This document shows, piece after piece, positions 51,392 through 60,628 of a DNA stretch of 64,000 bases; position 1 is the stretch's first letter, and each line of letters opens with the position of its first letter. The notes under the pieces were generated by a model that saw nothing but the letters and a program-made list of their open reading frames with translations, did no database searches and was not told the DNA's origin. Source of the DNA: CAYYIS01 sp964470965 (GTDB lineage Bacteria > JAAXHH01 > JABIQT01); the NCBI GenBank assembly GCA_964470965.1, contig CAYYIS010000007.1, positions 78,386 to 142,385 on the forward strand. Direction: 5' to 3'. The position numbers were made by a program, and so were the translations under genes.

Positions 51392-51883
51392 TCAATCCAT
51401 TTCTTGCAGGTCTGCTTCGATTTGCGCCTGATGAGGCACGTCCGCCGGGTCCATCTGCGCCGGGTGACTTTGTACATCACTGCCCGATGCCCGTTGGGTC
51501 TGTTTCGCCCGCCATTTGCTGAGAGAGAGGAATATAACTCCGGCGCCCAACAACATCACAAATCCGGGCAGGAGATAGGCCAGAAGGCTGAATCCTTCCT
51601 TCCTAGGGGCGGATAAGATCTGTTCTCCATATTTCCCGATATAGTATCCCATGATCTCTTTACGCGGCTGTCCTTCGTCCAGCATCTGACGGATTTCTGC
51701 TTTCATATTCTCCGCGGTACCAGAATGGTGCTTGTCGAGCGGTGACCGCCAGCAGCACGGCGCGATCAGTTCTCCTTCAATCGCTTTCGCTTCCTTTTCT
51801 GTTGCGGCGCGGTCCGCCGCATACATGGCAGTCTTGGGCCAGAGCAGCACACATAGGAGCATGGTATATAGTATTGTTTTCAC
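51392..51883 (-). CDS. ccmH: Cytochrome c maturation protein CcmH-like
   Basis: This 163-aa protein has a signal peptide (to about residue 22), a three-helix CcmH/CycL domain, then one membrane helix (LLAYLLPGFVMLLGAGVIFL) after the hallmark PRKEGFSLLAYLLP, and a charged tail. Classical CcmH carries LRCxxCQ; here the site reads LIAPCCWRSPLDKHHSG, adjacent cysteines C43-C44 followed by Trp. CcmH helps reduce apocytochrome c and deliver it to the haem lyase. No other ccm genes are adjacent, so the rest of the system must lie elsewhere or the protein has another role. Confidence 0.84.
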   Translation of the reverse strand: MKTILYTMLLCVLLWPKTAMYAADRAATEKEAKAIEGELIAPCCWRSPLDKHHSGTAENMKAEIRQMLDEGQPRKEIMGYYIGKYGEQILSAPRKEGFSLLAYLLPGFVMLLGAGVIFLSLSKWRAKQTQRASGSDVQSHPAQMDPADVPHQAQIEADLQEMD

Positions 51884-52486
51884 GATAAATCTCCAGGGGG
51901 TTTATTTTTACCATGGTTTTTCGGTACCATAAGATCGCTCTAAACATGGGATTCTGTCAAGAAAGATATGGCAGGTGGCCCATAAAAAGATATCCGGGAA
52001 ACTTTAATAAGATCGTGTGCTGCTTCCGCCACATTAAACATATTATTGAAAACTACAGGTAAATCTTGATGGTAAAAAGATTGATTTAATACTTGCATAT
52101 AGCGGATTAAAACGAAAATGCCTGAATCGCTTCGGGAGTATCCTATCGCGCTATGTCATCCGGTACTGCCGTTCTGAAAGCGATGTGAATCTGTTCCATA
52201 AACATCGTCAGTACAATCTTAAATCTAATTATGGAAGATGAAATACGAGCCATGATTTTGGTGGTTTCACACCGGGATTTTTGAAAATATTTGTAATTTA
52301 ATTGTTTAATTTACAATAAAATATGGTGAATATAATGCAATGTGTATAATTCCTCATATCCACCGGGTGTGGTAGATATCATGCGCCCCGGGGTGCCTGT
52401 AAAAAGAAGTTGGAGTTCGCAGCCGAATCCATCAGTTTATAGACATCCACAATCAGCAGACAAATCGATTTCGACCGGAGGCATAC
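51884..52486. other. AT-rich divergent spacer
   Basis: This 603-base region lies between CcmH and the BNR-repeat gene. The strand downstream of 52280 is very AT-rich with TATAAT-like hexamers near 52330 and 52345 and an imperfect palindrome (about 52287-52315, TTGTAA...TTACAA). Promoters are likely but no single spacing is convincing. No gene is seen. Confidence 0.5.
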
Positions 52487-55400
52487 ATGTACGGGTATCC
52501 ATACAGGCTGGTCTTCAGTGTTTTCCTGCTGTCAGTCACATTATTTCCAGTTTCCGCCCAACAGCTCAATTCCGATAGTCTCCACGGCCTCCAGTTCCGT
52601 AACATCGGCCCGGCCAATATGAGCGGCCGGATCGTAGATCTGGCCGTACTGGAAAAGGACACATACACGTTCTACGTGGCAACCGCCACCGGGGGGTTGT
52701 GGAAGACGACAAACAACGGTGTCACGTTCAAATCCATCTTTGAAAACGAAGGCACGCACTCTATCGGTGATGTGGCCGTGCATCAGACGTCGGACAACAT
52801 CCTCTGGGTGGGCACTGGAGAACGGGCTAACCGACAGAGTTCGTCCTGGGGAGACGGCGTGTACAAGTCCACGGACGGCGGTAAAACATGGACGAACATG
52901 GGGTTACGGGACAGCCACCATATCGGCCGTATCGTGCTGGATCACTATGATCCAGAAACGATATTCGTAGCGGCCATGGGACACCTGTGGGGACCAAACG
53001 AGGAACGTGGTCTCTACAAGTCCACGGACGGCGGTGCCACCTGGAATCGTATACTTCACGTGGATGAGGACACCGGTGTTGTCGATGTGGCCATGGATCC
53101 GTCCGAACCAAACACGCTTTATGCCGCTACATACCAGCGCCGCAGACGTCCCTATGGCTTCCACGGTGGTGGCCCGGGAAGCGGTCTTTACAAAACCACG
53201 GACGGCGGTGCCACCTGGACCGAATTGACCGTTGGCCTGCCCGAAGGTGAGAAAGGCCGTATAGGCATCTCCATATACCGCCGCGATCCGGACATCGTGT
53301 ATGTATCGGTCGAAAAGGGTTTCCATTACAATGCCTCCACCGCCTATGTGGAACGCCGCGCCGGTCTATATCGATCGGAAGACAAAGGTGAAACATGGAT
53401 GTACATGAGCGACTGGAACCCACGACCCATGTACGCCAGCCAGCCTCTGGTGGACCCCAACGACGACCAGCGTATCTACATGATGAACCGGTACAGCTAT
53501 TCGGACGACGGTGGCCGCACATTTCGGACGCCCAGTCAGTCACTGCACGGTGACGACCGCATTCTGTGGGTCAATCCGGCCGACTCCCGCCATGTGATAA
53601 AGGGTGACGACGGTGGTGTAGGGGTTTCCTATGATCGGGGCAAAACCTGGCTGTTCGTTACATCGTTGCCCTTGAGTCAGTTTTACCGTGTTTCCGTGGA
53701 TATGCAGCATCCGTATCGGGTCTTCGGTGGTTTGCAGGACAACGGAAGCTGGGTAGGCCCCAACGCTAATTATCTTAGCGACGGCATCCTTAACTACGAA
53801 TGGAAACGCACGGGTGGCGGCGATGGATTCCTGAGCCTGCCGCATCCGGAAAACCCTGCCGCTGTCTACGTAGAATCCCAGTATCTCGGCCTTTCGCTGT
53901 TCGATTTAAACACCCGGCAGCGGCGCTCCATCCGGCCGGGTGATCCCAAAGGCCGAATCGGCCCGCGACGAAACTGGGACGCCTGGGGACCGGGTGTGCA
54001 GGAGCCGGAACTGGGAAACGCCATGGCACCGGCTAACTGGGACGGACCGTTTCTCATCTCCACGCACGATGCGAACACCATCTACGCCGGTACCAATATC
54101 CTTTGGAAGAGTCTCGACGGCGGATCCTCCTGGATGTCCCTGGGCGAACTGACCACCGACGTCGTCCGTCGCAATCTACCCATCATGGGTGTGGTGCCGC
54201 ATGATACCACCCTGTCCCTGGACGACGGCATTCCCTATTATCCGACTCTGACCGCCGTTTCCGAGTCGCCGAAGAATCCGACGGTTCTCTTCGTCGGAAC
54301 GGATGACGGGAACGTGCAGGTTTCCCGAGATGCCGGTAAAACATGGACCGAGGTTTCCGGCCGAATGACCGGGCTGCCGGATGATGCCTGGATCAACGGC
54401 ATCGAGGCATCCCGATTTGATGCGGGTACGGTTTATGTGGCAATCAACAATTACCGGAATAACGATTTCGAGAATTATCTATACAAGTCGAGCGATTACG
54501 GTAAATCCTGGACATCTATCACCGGCAACCTGCCCGTCCGACGCGTGGTGCGGACCGTTCGGGAGGACACGCGGAATCGGAATCTGCTGTATCTGGGCAC
54601 AGAATTGGGACTGTTTGTATCCTTTGACGGCGGCGATCACTGGATAGAGGTTAGGAATAATATGCCGTTGATGGCAATTAACGACTTGGTTATCCATCCG
54701 CGGGATAACGATCTCGTGTTGGGCACGCACAGCCGTGGCATCTGGATCCTGGATAATCTCAATGCGCTCCAGGAGATCTCTTCCGGGACGATGGCTGGAA
54801 ATGCCGCCATGTTTTCCGTGCCGGACGCCGAACAGATACGCTATACCCGTGCCCACGCCCATGCTGGCGATATGATTTTCCGCGGTAAGAATCCCGCGGC
54901 CGGTGCCCTGATCGATTACTATCTTAAAGAGGATATAATGGTAGACGAAATCTCTCTCGAGATCTATGACCCTGACGGCAATTTGATCCGGGCGCTGGAG
55001 CCGGACACAACGGCTGGCATCAACCGGATCGTGTGGGACCTTCACCATGACCGTCTGACGGCCACGCCGGTGGATACCGTCAATGTTGATACCACGCTCA
55101 TCCGCACCCGCAACACGCCAGCGCTGGGCCCGGCGGGACCGTGGGTATCTCCCGGTCTTTATATGGCGCGTCTCACGGTAAACGGCAGGTCCCATCAGAA
55201 GACGTTCACCGTCCGTGAGGATCCACGCATTGATCTGTCCGTGGAGCACCGGCGTAAGTGGACCGACACTCTGCTGGAGATCGGTGAACTGTACACCAGT
55301 TTGGTCGAAGATAACGAAGGCATACAGCCGGTGATGTGGCAGGTGGAAAAATTTCGTAGAGACGGCAAGAAGCTGGATGAAAAAGCGGCCGTGGAAATCC

Positions 55401-55636
55401 AAGAGACAGACCGCCTGTTTTCGGAGCTATTGAACCGCGTGCTTAGCCTGTATCGCCAGATCATGGGTTGGCCCGGACCGCTTACCGCCGACCAGCAATC
55501 CCAATGGACTTACTATCGGGAGATATACCAACAAATACTTCCCCTAAAAGAGGTATTCCACCACCGTCATCTGCCGCGTCTAAACGGAAAGCTGCCCGAA
55601 GAAGATCGTATCCAGCTCGGTGAGATGGGAAACTGA
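52487..55636 (+). CDS. Exported BNR/VPS10-like beta-propeller protein
   Basis: This 1049-aa protein has a signal peptide (ending near VSAQQ). About ten Asp-box motifs follow, among them KSTDGGKTW, KSTDGGATW, KTTDGGATW, YSDDGGRTF, VSYDRGKTW, KSLDGGSSW, VSRDAGKTW, KSSDYGKSW and VSFDGGDHW, forming one or two large propellers over residues 25-770. The last 280 residues are a beta-sandwich (YLKEDIMVDEISLEIYDPDGNLI) and a helical tail. Proteins of this layout are often annotated as glycosyl hydrolase or sortilin-like; no sialidase catalytic set was recognised, so enzyme activity is doubtful. CGGAGG precedes the ATG. Confidence 0.88.
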   Translation: MYGYPYRLVFSVFLLSVTLFPVSAQQLNSDSLHGLQFRNIGPANMSGRIVDLAVLEKDTYTFYVATATGGLWKTTNNGVTFKSIFENEGTHSIGDVAVHQTSDNILWVGTGERANRQSSSWGDGVYKSTDGGKTWTNMGLRDSHHIGRIVLDHYDPETIFVAAMGHLWGPNEERGLYKSTDGGATWNRILHVDEDTGVVDVAMDPSEPNTLYAATYQRRRRPYGFHGGGPGSGLYKTTDGGATWTELTVGLPEGEKGRIGISIYRRDPDIVYVSVEKGFHYNASTAYVERRAGLYRSEDKGETWMYMSDWNPRPMYASQPLVDPNDDQRIYMMNRYSYSDDGGRTFRTPSQSLHGDDRILWVNPADSRHVIKGDDGGVGVSYDRGKTWLFVTSLPLSQFYRVSVDMQHPYRVFGGLQDNGSWVGPNANYLSDGILNYEWKRTGGGDGFLSLPHPENPAAVYVESQYLGLSLFDLNTRQRRSIRPGDPKGRIGPRRNWDAWGPGVQEPELGNAMAPANWDGPFLISTHDANTIYAGTNILWKSLDGGSSWMSLGELTTDVVRRNLPIMGVVPHDTTLSLDDGIPYYPTLTAVSESPKNPTVLFVGTDDGNVQVSRDAGKTWTEVSGRMTGLPDDAWINGIEASRFDAGTVYVAINNYRNNDFENYLYKSSDYGKSWTSITGNLPVRRVVRTVREDTRNRNLLYLGTELGLFVSFDGGDHWIEVRNNMPLMAINDLVIHPRDNDLVLGTHSRGIWILDNLNALQEISSGTMAGNAAMFSVPDAEQIRYTRAHAHAGDMIFRGKNPAAGALIDYYLKEDIMVDEISLEIYDPDGNLIRALEPDTTAGINRIVWDLHHDRLTATPVDTVNVDTTLIRTRNTPALGPAGPWVSPGLYMARLTVNGRSHQKTFTVREDPRIDLSVEHRRKWTDTLLEIGELYTSLVEDNEGIQPVMWQVEKFRRDGKKLDEKAAVEIQETDRLFSELLNRVLSLYRQIMGWPGPLTADQQSQWTYYREIYQQILPLKEVFHHRHLPRLNGKLPEEDRIQLGEMGN

Positions 55637-55720
55637 TCTATCGATGATGAAACCTCTAAAATACGAGGCCCAAAGCACTGGCCTTTCATTGAGACGGGAA
55701 TTGAATTGCAAACAAAATCC

Positions 55721-55749
55721 TTGCGCAAACGCCTTGGAATGATTATACA
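55721..55749 (+). promoter_or_regulatory. Candidate promoter of the rpmG-rpmB-moaB operon
   Basis: TTGCGC (55721-55726) and TATACA (55744-55749) are separated by 17 bases. Transcription would give a leader of about 75 bases before rpmG. Confidence 0.5.
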
Positions 55750-55832
55750 TTAATGCTTTGTGTTTTCGGCACCTGCCGTATGGAAGCGCATCGACTCTGA
55801 AGAATGGACGCTTCAATTTAGAGGAGAGTATC

Positions 55833-55994
55833 ATGGCTAAGAATAAGAATCGTGATCAGATTAAATTGAAAAGTACCGAGAGTACTCATATGTATTACAC
55901 AGATAAAAACAAGCGCAACACCACATCCCGTCTGGAAATCAGAAAGTACGATCCGATTCTCCGCAAGCATGTGGTGTACCGCGAATCAAGGTAG
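55833..55994 (+). CDS. rpmG: 50S ribosomal protein L33
   Basis: This 53-aa basic protein (AKNKNRDQIKLKSTEST...YYTDKNKRNTTSRLEIRKYDP) is the full length of L33. It lacks the two CxxC pairs, so it is the cysteine-free, zinc-independent form. The ATG at 55833 follows GAGGAG; frames extending upstream are not coding. rpmB follows after 14 bases, a common bacterial pair. Confidence 0.96.
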   Translation: MAKNKNRDQIKLKSTESTHMYYTDKNKRNTTSRLEIRKYDPILRKHVVYRESR

Positions 55995-56008
55995 CAGGAG
56001 GATCAAAC

Positions 56009-56248
56009 ATGTCTCGCAGGTGTAAGTTGACAGGGAAAGGCCCTCTGGTCGGCAATAACGTTTCCCACGCCAACAACAAGACTAAACGTGTACAGCTACC
56101 GAATCTCCAGATGAAACGTATTTTCGTACCAGAACTGGGACGTACAGTACGCATCAAGATGTCGGTTAACGCCATGAAGAGTGTTACGAAACACGGATTG
56201 ATGCCGTTTCTGAAAAAACGCGGCCTTCAGTTGAGCGACGTATTGTAA
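56009..56248 (+). CDS. rpmB: 50S ribosomal protein L28
   Basis: This 79-aa basic protein (SRRCKLTGKGPLVGNNVSHANNKTKR ... KRIFVPELGRTVRIKMS) is diagnostic of L28. Only one cysteine remains (C5), so this is the zinc-independent form, matching L33. The ATG follows AGGAGG. It is in one operon with rpmG and, four bases later, moaB. Confidence 0.97.
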   Translation: MSRRCKLTGKGPLVGNNVSHANNKTKRVQLPNLQMKRIFVPELGRTVRIKMSVNAMKSVTKHGLMPFLKKRGLQLSDVL

Positions 56249-56252
56249 TCTG

Positions 56253-56768
56253 ATGTCATCGGATAGCGCCGCACAGCATAAAGCCAGCGCCTCGAAACGT
56301 GGCCCAGTGGCCATCGCCATCGTTACCGTAAGCGATACCCGGACGCCGGAGACGGACGTTAACGCGCATTACCTCCGGGAACAGATCGCCGTTGCGGGCC
56401 ACAGGCAAGTGGCCTACCACTTGGTAAAGGATGAACCGGATCAGGTGGAAAGGGTACTGGAGGATTGCGCCGCCGGTGACGCGCAGGTGGTGTTTTTCAA
56501 CGGTGGCACCGGCATATCGAAACGTGACCGAACATTCGATGTGCTGGACAGGAAATTGGAAAAACCGTTGCCGGGATTCGGAGAGATTTTCCGGATGTTG
56601 AGCTACGAACAGGTTGGTGCGGCTGCCATGCTGTCCCGCGCCACTGCCGGTGTTTACCGGGACACCGTGATCGTATCCACCCCCGGTTCCCCCGCAGCTG
56701 TAAGGCTGGCCTGGGAAAAACTGGTTCTGCCCGAACTGGCCCATCTGGCTTGGGAATTAATACGATAG
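56253..56768 (+). CDS. moaB: Molybdenum cofactor biosynthesis protein B
   Basis: This 171-aa protein has the MoaB/MogA molybdopterin-binding fold. The conserved pieces are IAIVTVSDTRTPETD, the FFNGGTGISKRDRTFDVL loop (GGTG, D-x-T), PGFGEIFRMLSYEQVGAAAMLSRATAG and VSTPGSPAAVRLAWEKLVLPELAHL. MoaB/MogA adenylates molybdopterin before metal insertion; the GTG and SYEQVG segments fit MoaB. It starts four bases after rpmB without a clear ribosome site, suggesting coupling to ribosomal-protein expression. It converges on hemB with 22 bases between stops. Confidence 0.93.
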   Translation: MSSDSAAQHKASASKRGPVAIAIVTVSDTRTPETDVNAHYLREQIAVAGHRQVAYHLVKDEPDQVERVLEDCAAGDAQVVFFNGGTGISKRDRTFDVLDRKLEKPLPGFGEIFRMLSYEQVGAAAMLSRATAGVYRDTVIVSTPGSPAAVRLAWEKLVLPELAHLAWELIR

Positions 56769-56790
56769 AGAAAAAGACACAGCCTGCCGT

Positions 56791-57765
56791 TTACTTCAGT
56801 GCCTGGGCAACGTCTTTCGCGAAATACGTCAAAATCATGTCCGCTCCGGCGCGCTTGATTGCGGTCAGAGTCTCCCAAACGGCCCTCTCCCGATCGACCC
56901 ATCCTTTTTCTGAAGCTGCCATGATCATTCCATATTCGCCGGACACGTTGTAGGCCGCCACTGGCACGTCGAATGCTTCCCGCACGTTTGCGATCACGTC
57001 CAGGTATGCCAGTGCCGGTTTGACCATTACCACATCCGCGCCTTCCTCGATATCGAGCGACACTTCCCTTAATGCTTCCCTACGATTGGCTGGATCCATC
57101 TGGTAGGTCTTTTTGTCTCCTTTTTTAGGCGCCGATTTCAAAGCTCCGCGAAACGGACCGTAAAAGGAGGAGGCGTATTTGGCCGAATAGGCCAGAATAC
57201 CGACCCGCTCGAATCCCGCTTCATCCAGCGTCTCCCGGATGGCCCCCACACGTCCGTCCATCATATCAGATGGTGCGATCCAGTCTACGCCGGCCTGGGC
57301 ATGGGACAGTGCCATTCTGCAGAGTACATCTACCGACTCATCGTTGGCCACATAGCCGTCAATCACCAGGCCGTCGTGGCCGTGGTTGGTATACGGATCC
57401 AGCGCCACATCGGTTTGTACACACAGGTCCGGCAGCGCCAATTTGAGCGCCGAGACAGCCTTCTGAATTACACCGTTTGGATCATATGCGGGTGTGGCAA
57501 GGTCGTCTTTCTCCTCGCTGTAACCGAACAGGTTTACTGCGCCGATGCCGAGGTTCCAAAGCAACTTGCATTCCTCGACAAGCAGATCCACGGACCAGCG
57601 GCACTGGCCCGGCATAGTTTCGATAGGTTCCCGGATTCCGGTTCCATCCATGACGAACATAGGGTAAATCAAATCATCCACCGAAAGTGAAGTCTCGCGA
57701 ACCAGGCAGCGTATGGGTTCAGTTCGCCGTAACCGGCGCGGACGTTGAGGAAGATGCATATTCAA
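56791..57765 (-). CDS. hemB: Delta-aminolevulinic acid dehydratase (porphobilinogen synthase)
   Basis: This 324-aa enzyme joins two 5-aminolevulinate molecules into porphobilinogen in haem synthesis. Schiff-base lysines are K196 (LAYSAKYASSFYGPF) and K249 (VVMVKPALAYLDV). The metal site reads TDVALDPYTNHGHDG, with aspartate and alanine where zinc enzymes have three cysteines, so this is the magnesium/potassium-dependent type. Length and the N-terminal LRRTEPIRCLVRETSLSVDDLIYPMF match the family. It is a single gene converging with moaB. Confidence 0.96.
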   Translation of the reverse strand: MNMHLPQRPRRLRRTEPIRCLVRETSLSVDDLIYPMFVMDGTGIREPIETMPGQCRWSVDLLVEECKLLWNLGIGAVNLFGYSEEKDDLATPAYDPNGVIQKAVSALKLALPDLCVQTDVALDPYTNHGHDGLVIDGYVANDESVDVLCRMALSHAQAGVDWIAPSDMMDGRVGAIRETLDEAGFERVGILAYSAKYASSFYGPFRGALKSAPKKGDKKTYQMDPANRREALREVSLDIEEGADVVMVKPALAYLDVIANVREAFDVPVAAYNVSGEYGMIMAASEKGWVDRERAVWETLTAIKRAGADMILTYFAKDVAQALK

Positions 57766-57948
57766 GCTCCTTCACAGGTTGTTGTACGTAAACACAATTA
57801 CAATATACGTCAGCATCCAGCGATACACAACCATTCCTCAAAAACCGCTTGACGGACTGCCAATTTCAACTCATATTAACTTGCTGATTTTAGAGTGGTT
57901 TCCTGAAATTTTTTTGTATTTTCTCCTCACACATTTTCGGAGGACGGC

Positions 57949-59358
57949 ATGTCTCTCAAGATACCAATTATAACATGTTTGTTCGCGGCCCTGTTATGTA
58001 CCGGCCCCGTTTACGCCCAGGATGTCAACCAGGGCGATGTGGAAATTGTCAAGTCCATCTATGATGAAATACTGACTTCCGGCGCTAGCTATAAGCTGCT
58101 TGAAGAACTAACGACCGACATTGGACCTCGCCTGAGTGGTTCCGAGGGGGCGGAAAGAGCCGTTGCGTGGGGCAGACGGGTGATGGAGGAGCTGGGGTTT
58201 GATCGGGTGTATCTCCAGGAAGTGATGGTTCCCCACTGGGAGCGCGGCGAAAAGGAGCAGGCACGAATCGTAAACATTGATGCCGGTATGATCGACCTCA
58301 ATGTTATGGCCATCGGCGGCTCGGTTGCCACACCGCCGGAGGGTGTTACCGCCGAGGTAGTGGAAGTGCAGTCTTTGGATGAGGTGGATGAGCTGGGCCG
58401 TGAAAGGATAGAAGGTAAAATCGTTTTTTACAACCGCCCTTTCGATCAGACTGTCATCTCCACGGGTGCCGGGTACGGTGGAGCTGTGGATCAACGGAGT
58501 GGAGGAGCCTCCAAGGCCGCGGAGTATGGTGCAGTAGCTGTTGTCATTCGGTCGGTGTCCTCTGCGTTCGACGACCAACCCCATACCGGCGGCCTTAGAT
58601 ACCGGGATGGGGTTGAGCGGATTCCGGCAGGCGCGCTGGGTTTTTTCTCAGCGGATAAACTAACCGAGCGGCTCAAAGCGGAACCGAAGGCAAAACTATA
58701 CCTTCGTATTACCAGCAAATGGCATCCCGATGCGTTGTCCCATAACGTCATCGGTGAGATCCGAGGCAGTGAGAGACCGGACGAGATCATCCTGGTCGGT
58801 GGCCACCTGGATTCATGGGATGTGGCACAGGGTGCCCATGACGACGGCGCTGGCTGCGTTCACGCGATCGGTGTGCTGCGGGCATTCAAGGAACTCGGTA
58901 TTCGCCCGAGACATACAATTCGTGCGGTCCTGTTCATGAACGAGGAGAACGGCACACGCGGCGGCATCAAATACGCCGAAGTGGCACAGCAGGCGAACGA
59001 AAAGCATATCATCGCATTGGAGAGCGATGCCGGCGGCTTCAGTCCGCGCGGGTTCGGCGTCTCCGCGACGGCACCGGTACTCGAGCAGTTCCGGACCTGG
59101 CTGCCGCTCTTCCCTCAGAACACGATTTCTTACATCAATAACGGCGGCGGCGGTGCGGATATCAATCCACTGCGCAGAGCCGTAGGGACTCCGACAATCG
59201 GGTTTATTCCTGATTCGCAGCGGATGTTCGATATTCACCATTCCCGTCTCGATGTGTTCGAGTCCGTTAACCGCAGGGAGCTGGAACTAGGCACCGCTTC
59301 GATTGCATCCCTGATCTACCTGATCGACAAGTATGGTTTGAGAGAAGCAGCTCAGTGA
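57949..59358 (+). CDS. Exported M28-family zinc peptidase with PA domain
   Basis: This 469-aa protein has a signal peptide (LFAALLCTGPVYA). An N-terminal part is followed by a PA insertion (about 130-250, KIVFYNRPFDQTVISTG) and the M28 peptidase domain, whose two-zinc ligands are visible in order: His in GGHLDSWD, Asp in AHDDGAG, Glu-Glu in FMNEENGTRGG, Asp in ALESDAGG and His in DIHHSRLDVFESV. It resembles plasma glutamate carboxypeptidase and aminopeptidases acting on small peptides outside the cytoplasm. CGGAGGA precedes the ATG. The next gene overlaps its end by four bases. Confidence 0.93.
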   Translation: MSLKIPIITCLFAALLCTGPVYAQDVNQGDVEIVKSIYDEILTSGASYKLLEELTTDIGPRLSGSEGAERAVAWGRRVMEELGFDRVYLQEVMVPHWERGEKEQARIVNIDAGMIDLNVMAIGGSVATPPEGVTAEVVEVQSLDEVDELGRERIEGKIVFYNRPFDQTVISTGAGYGGAVDQRSGGASKAAEYGAVAVVIRSVSSAFDDQPHTGGLRYRDGVERIPAGALGFFSADKLTERLKAEPKAKLYLRITSKWHPDALSHNVIGEIRGSERPDEIILVGGHLDSWDVAQGAHDDGAGCVHAIGVLRAFKELGIRPRHTIRAVLFMNEENGTRGGIKYAEVAQQANEKHIIALESDAGGFSPRGFGVSATAPVLEQFRTWLPLFPQNTISYINNGGGGADINPLRRAVGTPTIGFIPDSQRMFDIHHSRLDVFESVNRRELELGTASIASLIYLIDKYGLREAAQ

Positions 59359-59996
59359 GCGCAAGGGCTTGCCAATCCCATGATCAGCCCCGCATACCCT
59401 GTGACGGAACGGGCCGTCCGAAATTTAGAACCGGCGGTGCGGTAGGCAAGTTGCCGGAGTCATGGAGATCCCGCAACCACGGCCGGGGTGACAGGTCATT
59501 GATAAGGTTTGTCGGGCTGATACTTGTCGCCATTCTTATTGAGGGCCAGGCCGGGGCCCATGAGTTTTACGTCAGCATCAGCAAAGTCAAGTGGGATGCC
59601 GGGGCCGAAAAACTGGTTGTTTCGGTACGTGTTTTTTCCGATAATCTCCAGGAGGGCATCGAGAACATGGGTGGCCCGAAGCTCAATCTGTGGACCTTCC
59701 GGGAACATGGCGACAGCGACAAATGGGTCGCCGGTTACATCATCTCACGGCTCGATTTTACCGTGAACGGTCGCGAGGCGACACTGGTATTCCAGGAGAA
59801 ATCTGATGCTCTGGATGCAACCGCATGTCTGTTCCATATCGAAGATGTACAACAGGTGCGTTCCATAAAGGTAAGAAACGAAATCCTCACGGAATTGATC
59901 GATGACCAGACCAATATCGTCCGCTTTGAAATTAACGGTAACAAGAAGTTCATGAATCTTACTAAAAAGAGGTTCCAAGAGCGAGTGTTGTTTTAA
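59355..59996 (+). CDS. DUF6702-family exported protein
   Basis: The protein carries a short secreted DUF6702 domain (AHEFYVSISKVKWDAGAEKLVVSVRVFSDNLQEGI ... CLFHIEDVQQVRSIKVRNEIL) after a hydrophobic leader (RFVGLILVAILIEGQAGA). The frame opens at GTG 59355, overlapping the peptidase stop by four bases. A TTG at 59496, just before the hydrophobic leader and after GGGGTG, gives a more sensible signal peptide and may be the true start. DUF6702 genes are regularly followed by HupE/UreJ-like membrane genes, as here (12 bases). Confidence 0.8.
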   Translation: MSARACQSHDQPRIPCDGTGRPKFRTGGAVGKLPESWRSRNHGRGDRSLIRFVGLILVAILIEGQAGAHEFYVSISKVKWDAGAEKLVVSVRVFSDNLQEGIENMGGPKLNLWTFREHGDSDKWVAGYIISRLDFTVNGREATLVFQEKSDALDATACLFHIEDVQQVRSIKVRNEILTELIDDQTNIVRFEINGNKKFMNLTKKRFQERVLF

Positions 59997-60008
59997 AACC
60001 CTGTTTCT

Positions 60009-60593
60009 ATGTCCGAATTCGAACTATACCTGAACCTTGGTTTCAATCATATCTCCGACCTCGGTGCTTATGATCATATCGTATTCATTGTCGCATTGTG
60101 CGCAGTGTACCTGCTGAAGCAGTGGCGGCAGATTCTGATACTGATCACCGCCTTCACGATTGGCCATACCGTGACGCTTGCGCTGTCTACACTCGGTATC
60201 CTTATGGTGCCAACGGACATTGTCGAGTTTTTGATACCGGTTACTATTTTCGTGACTTGCATCAGCAATGTCGCTAAACCAATCAATATGAAATCGTCCC
60301 GGATAATGAATTTCAACTACCTGGTGGCGCTGTTTTTCGGACTAATCCACGGAATGGGATTCTCCAACTACCTCCGTGCACTGCTCGGAGAGGAGGAGAG
60401 CATCCTCCTGCCGTTGTTCGCATTCAACATCGGTCTTGAGATTGGGCAATTGATGATCGTGGCCTTGGTACTGTCGGGTGCCGGTCTTGCGGTTCGGGTG
60501 TTTCGCACTGAGCCCCGCGCCTGGAATCTGTTCGTGTCCGGCGCCGCCGCCGGTATTTCTATTCTTTTGATGGCCGAATCGAAGTTCTGGTAA
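60009..60593 (+). CDS. HupE/UreJ_2-like membrane protein
   Basis: This 194-aa integral membrane protein has about six helices. The signatures are GFNHISDLGAYDHIVFIVALCAVY, ITAFTIGHTVTLALSTLG and LFFGLIHGMGFSNYL, with conserved His, Asp and Glu residues in the helices that could bind nickel or another metal. The HupE/UreJ superfamily includes nickel permeases and hydrogenase accessory proteins. Pairing with DUF6702 is a known arrangement of unknown purpose. There is no hydrogenase or urease nearby. Confidence 0.87.
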   Translation: MSEFELYLNLGFNHISDLGAYDHIVFIVALCAVYLLKQWRQILILITAFTIGHTVTLALSTLGILMVPTDIVEFLIPVTIFVTCISNVAKPINMKSSRIMNFNYLVALFFGLIHGMGFSNYLRALLGEEESILLPLFAFNIGLEIGQLMIVALVLSGAGLAVRVFRTEPRAWNLFVSGAAAGISILLMAESKFW

Positions 60594-60628
60594 CACCGTG
60601 ATGTTTTATATCAATGAGGTGACTCACC

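Noticed and set aside
54479..55402. 307-codon minus-strand frame opposite the BNR protein
   Set aside because: Antisense shadow; the plus strand has Asp-box repeats and a continuous 1049-codon frame.
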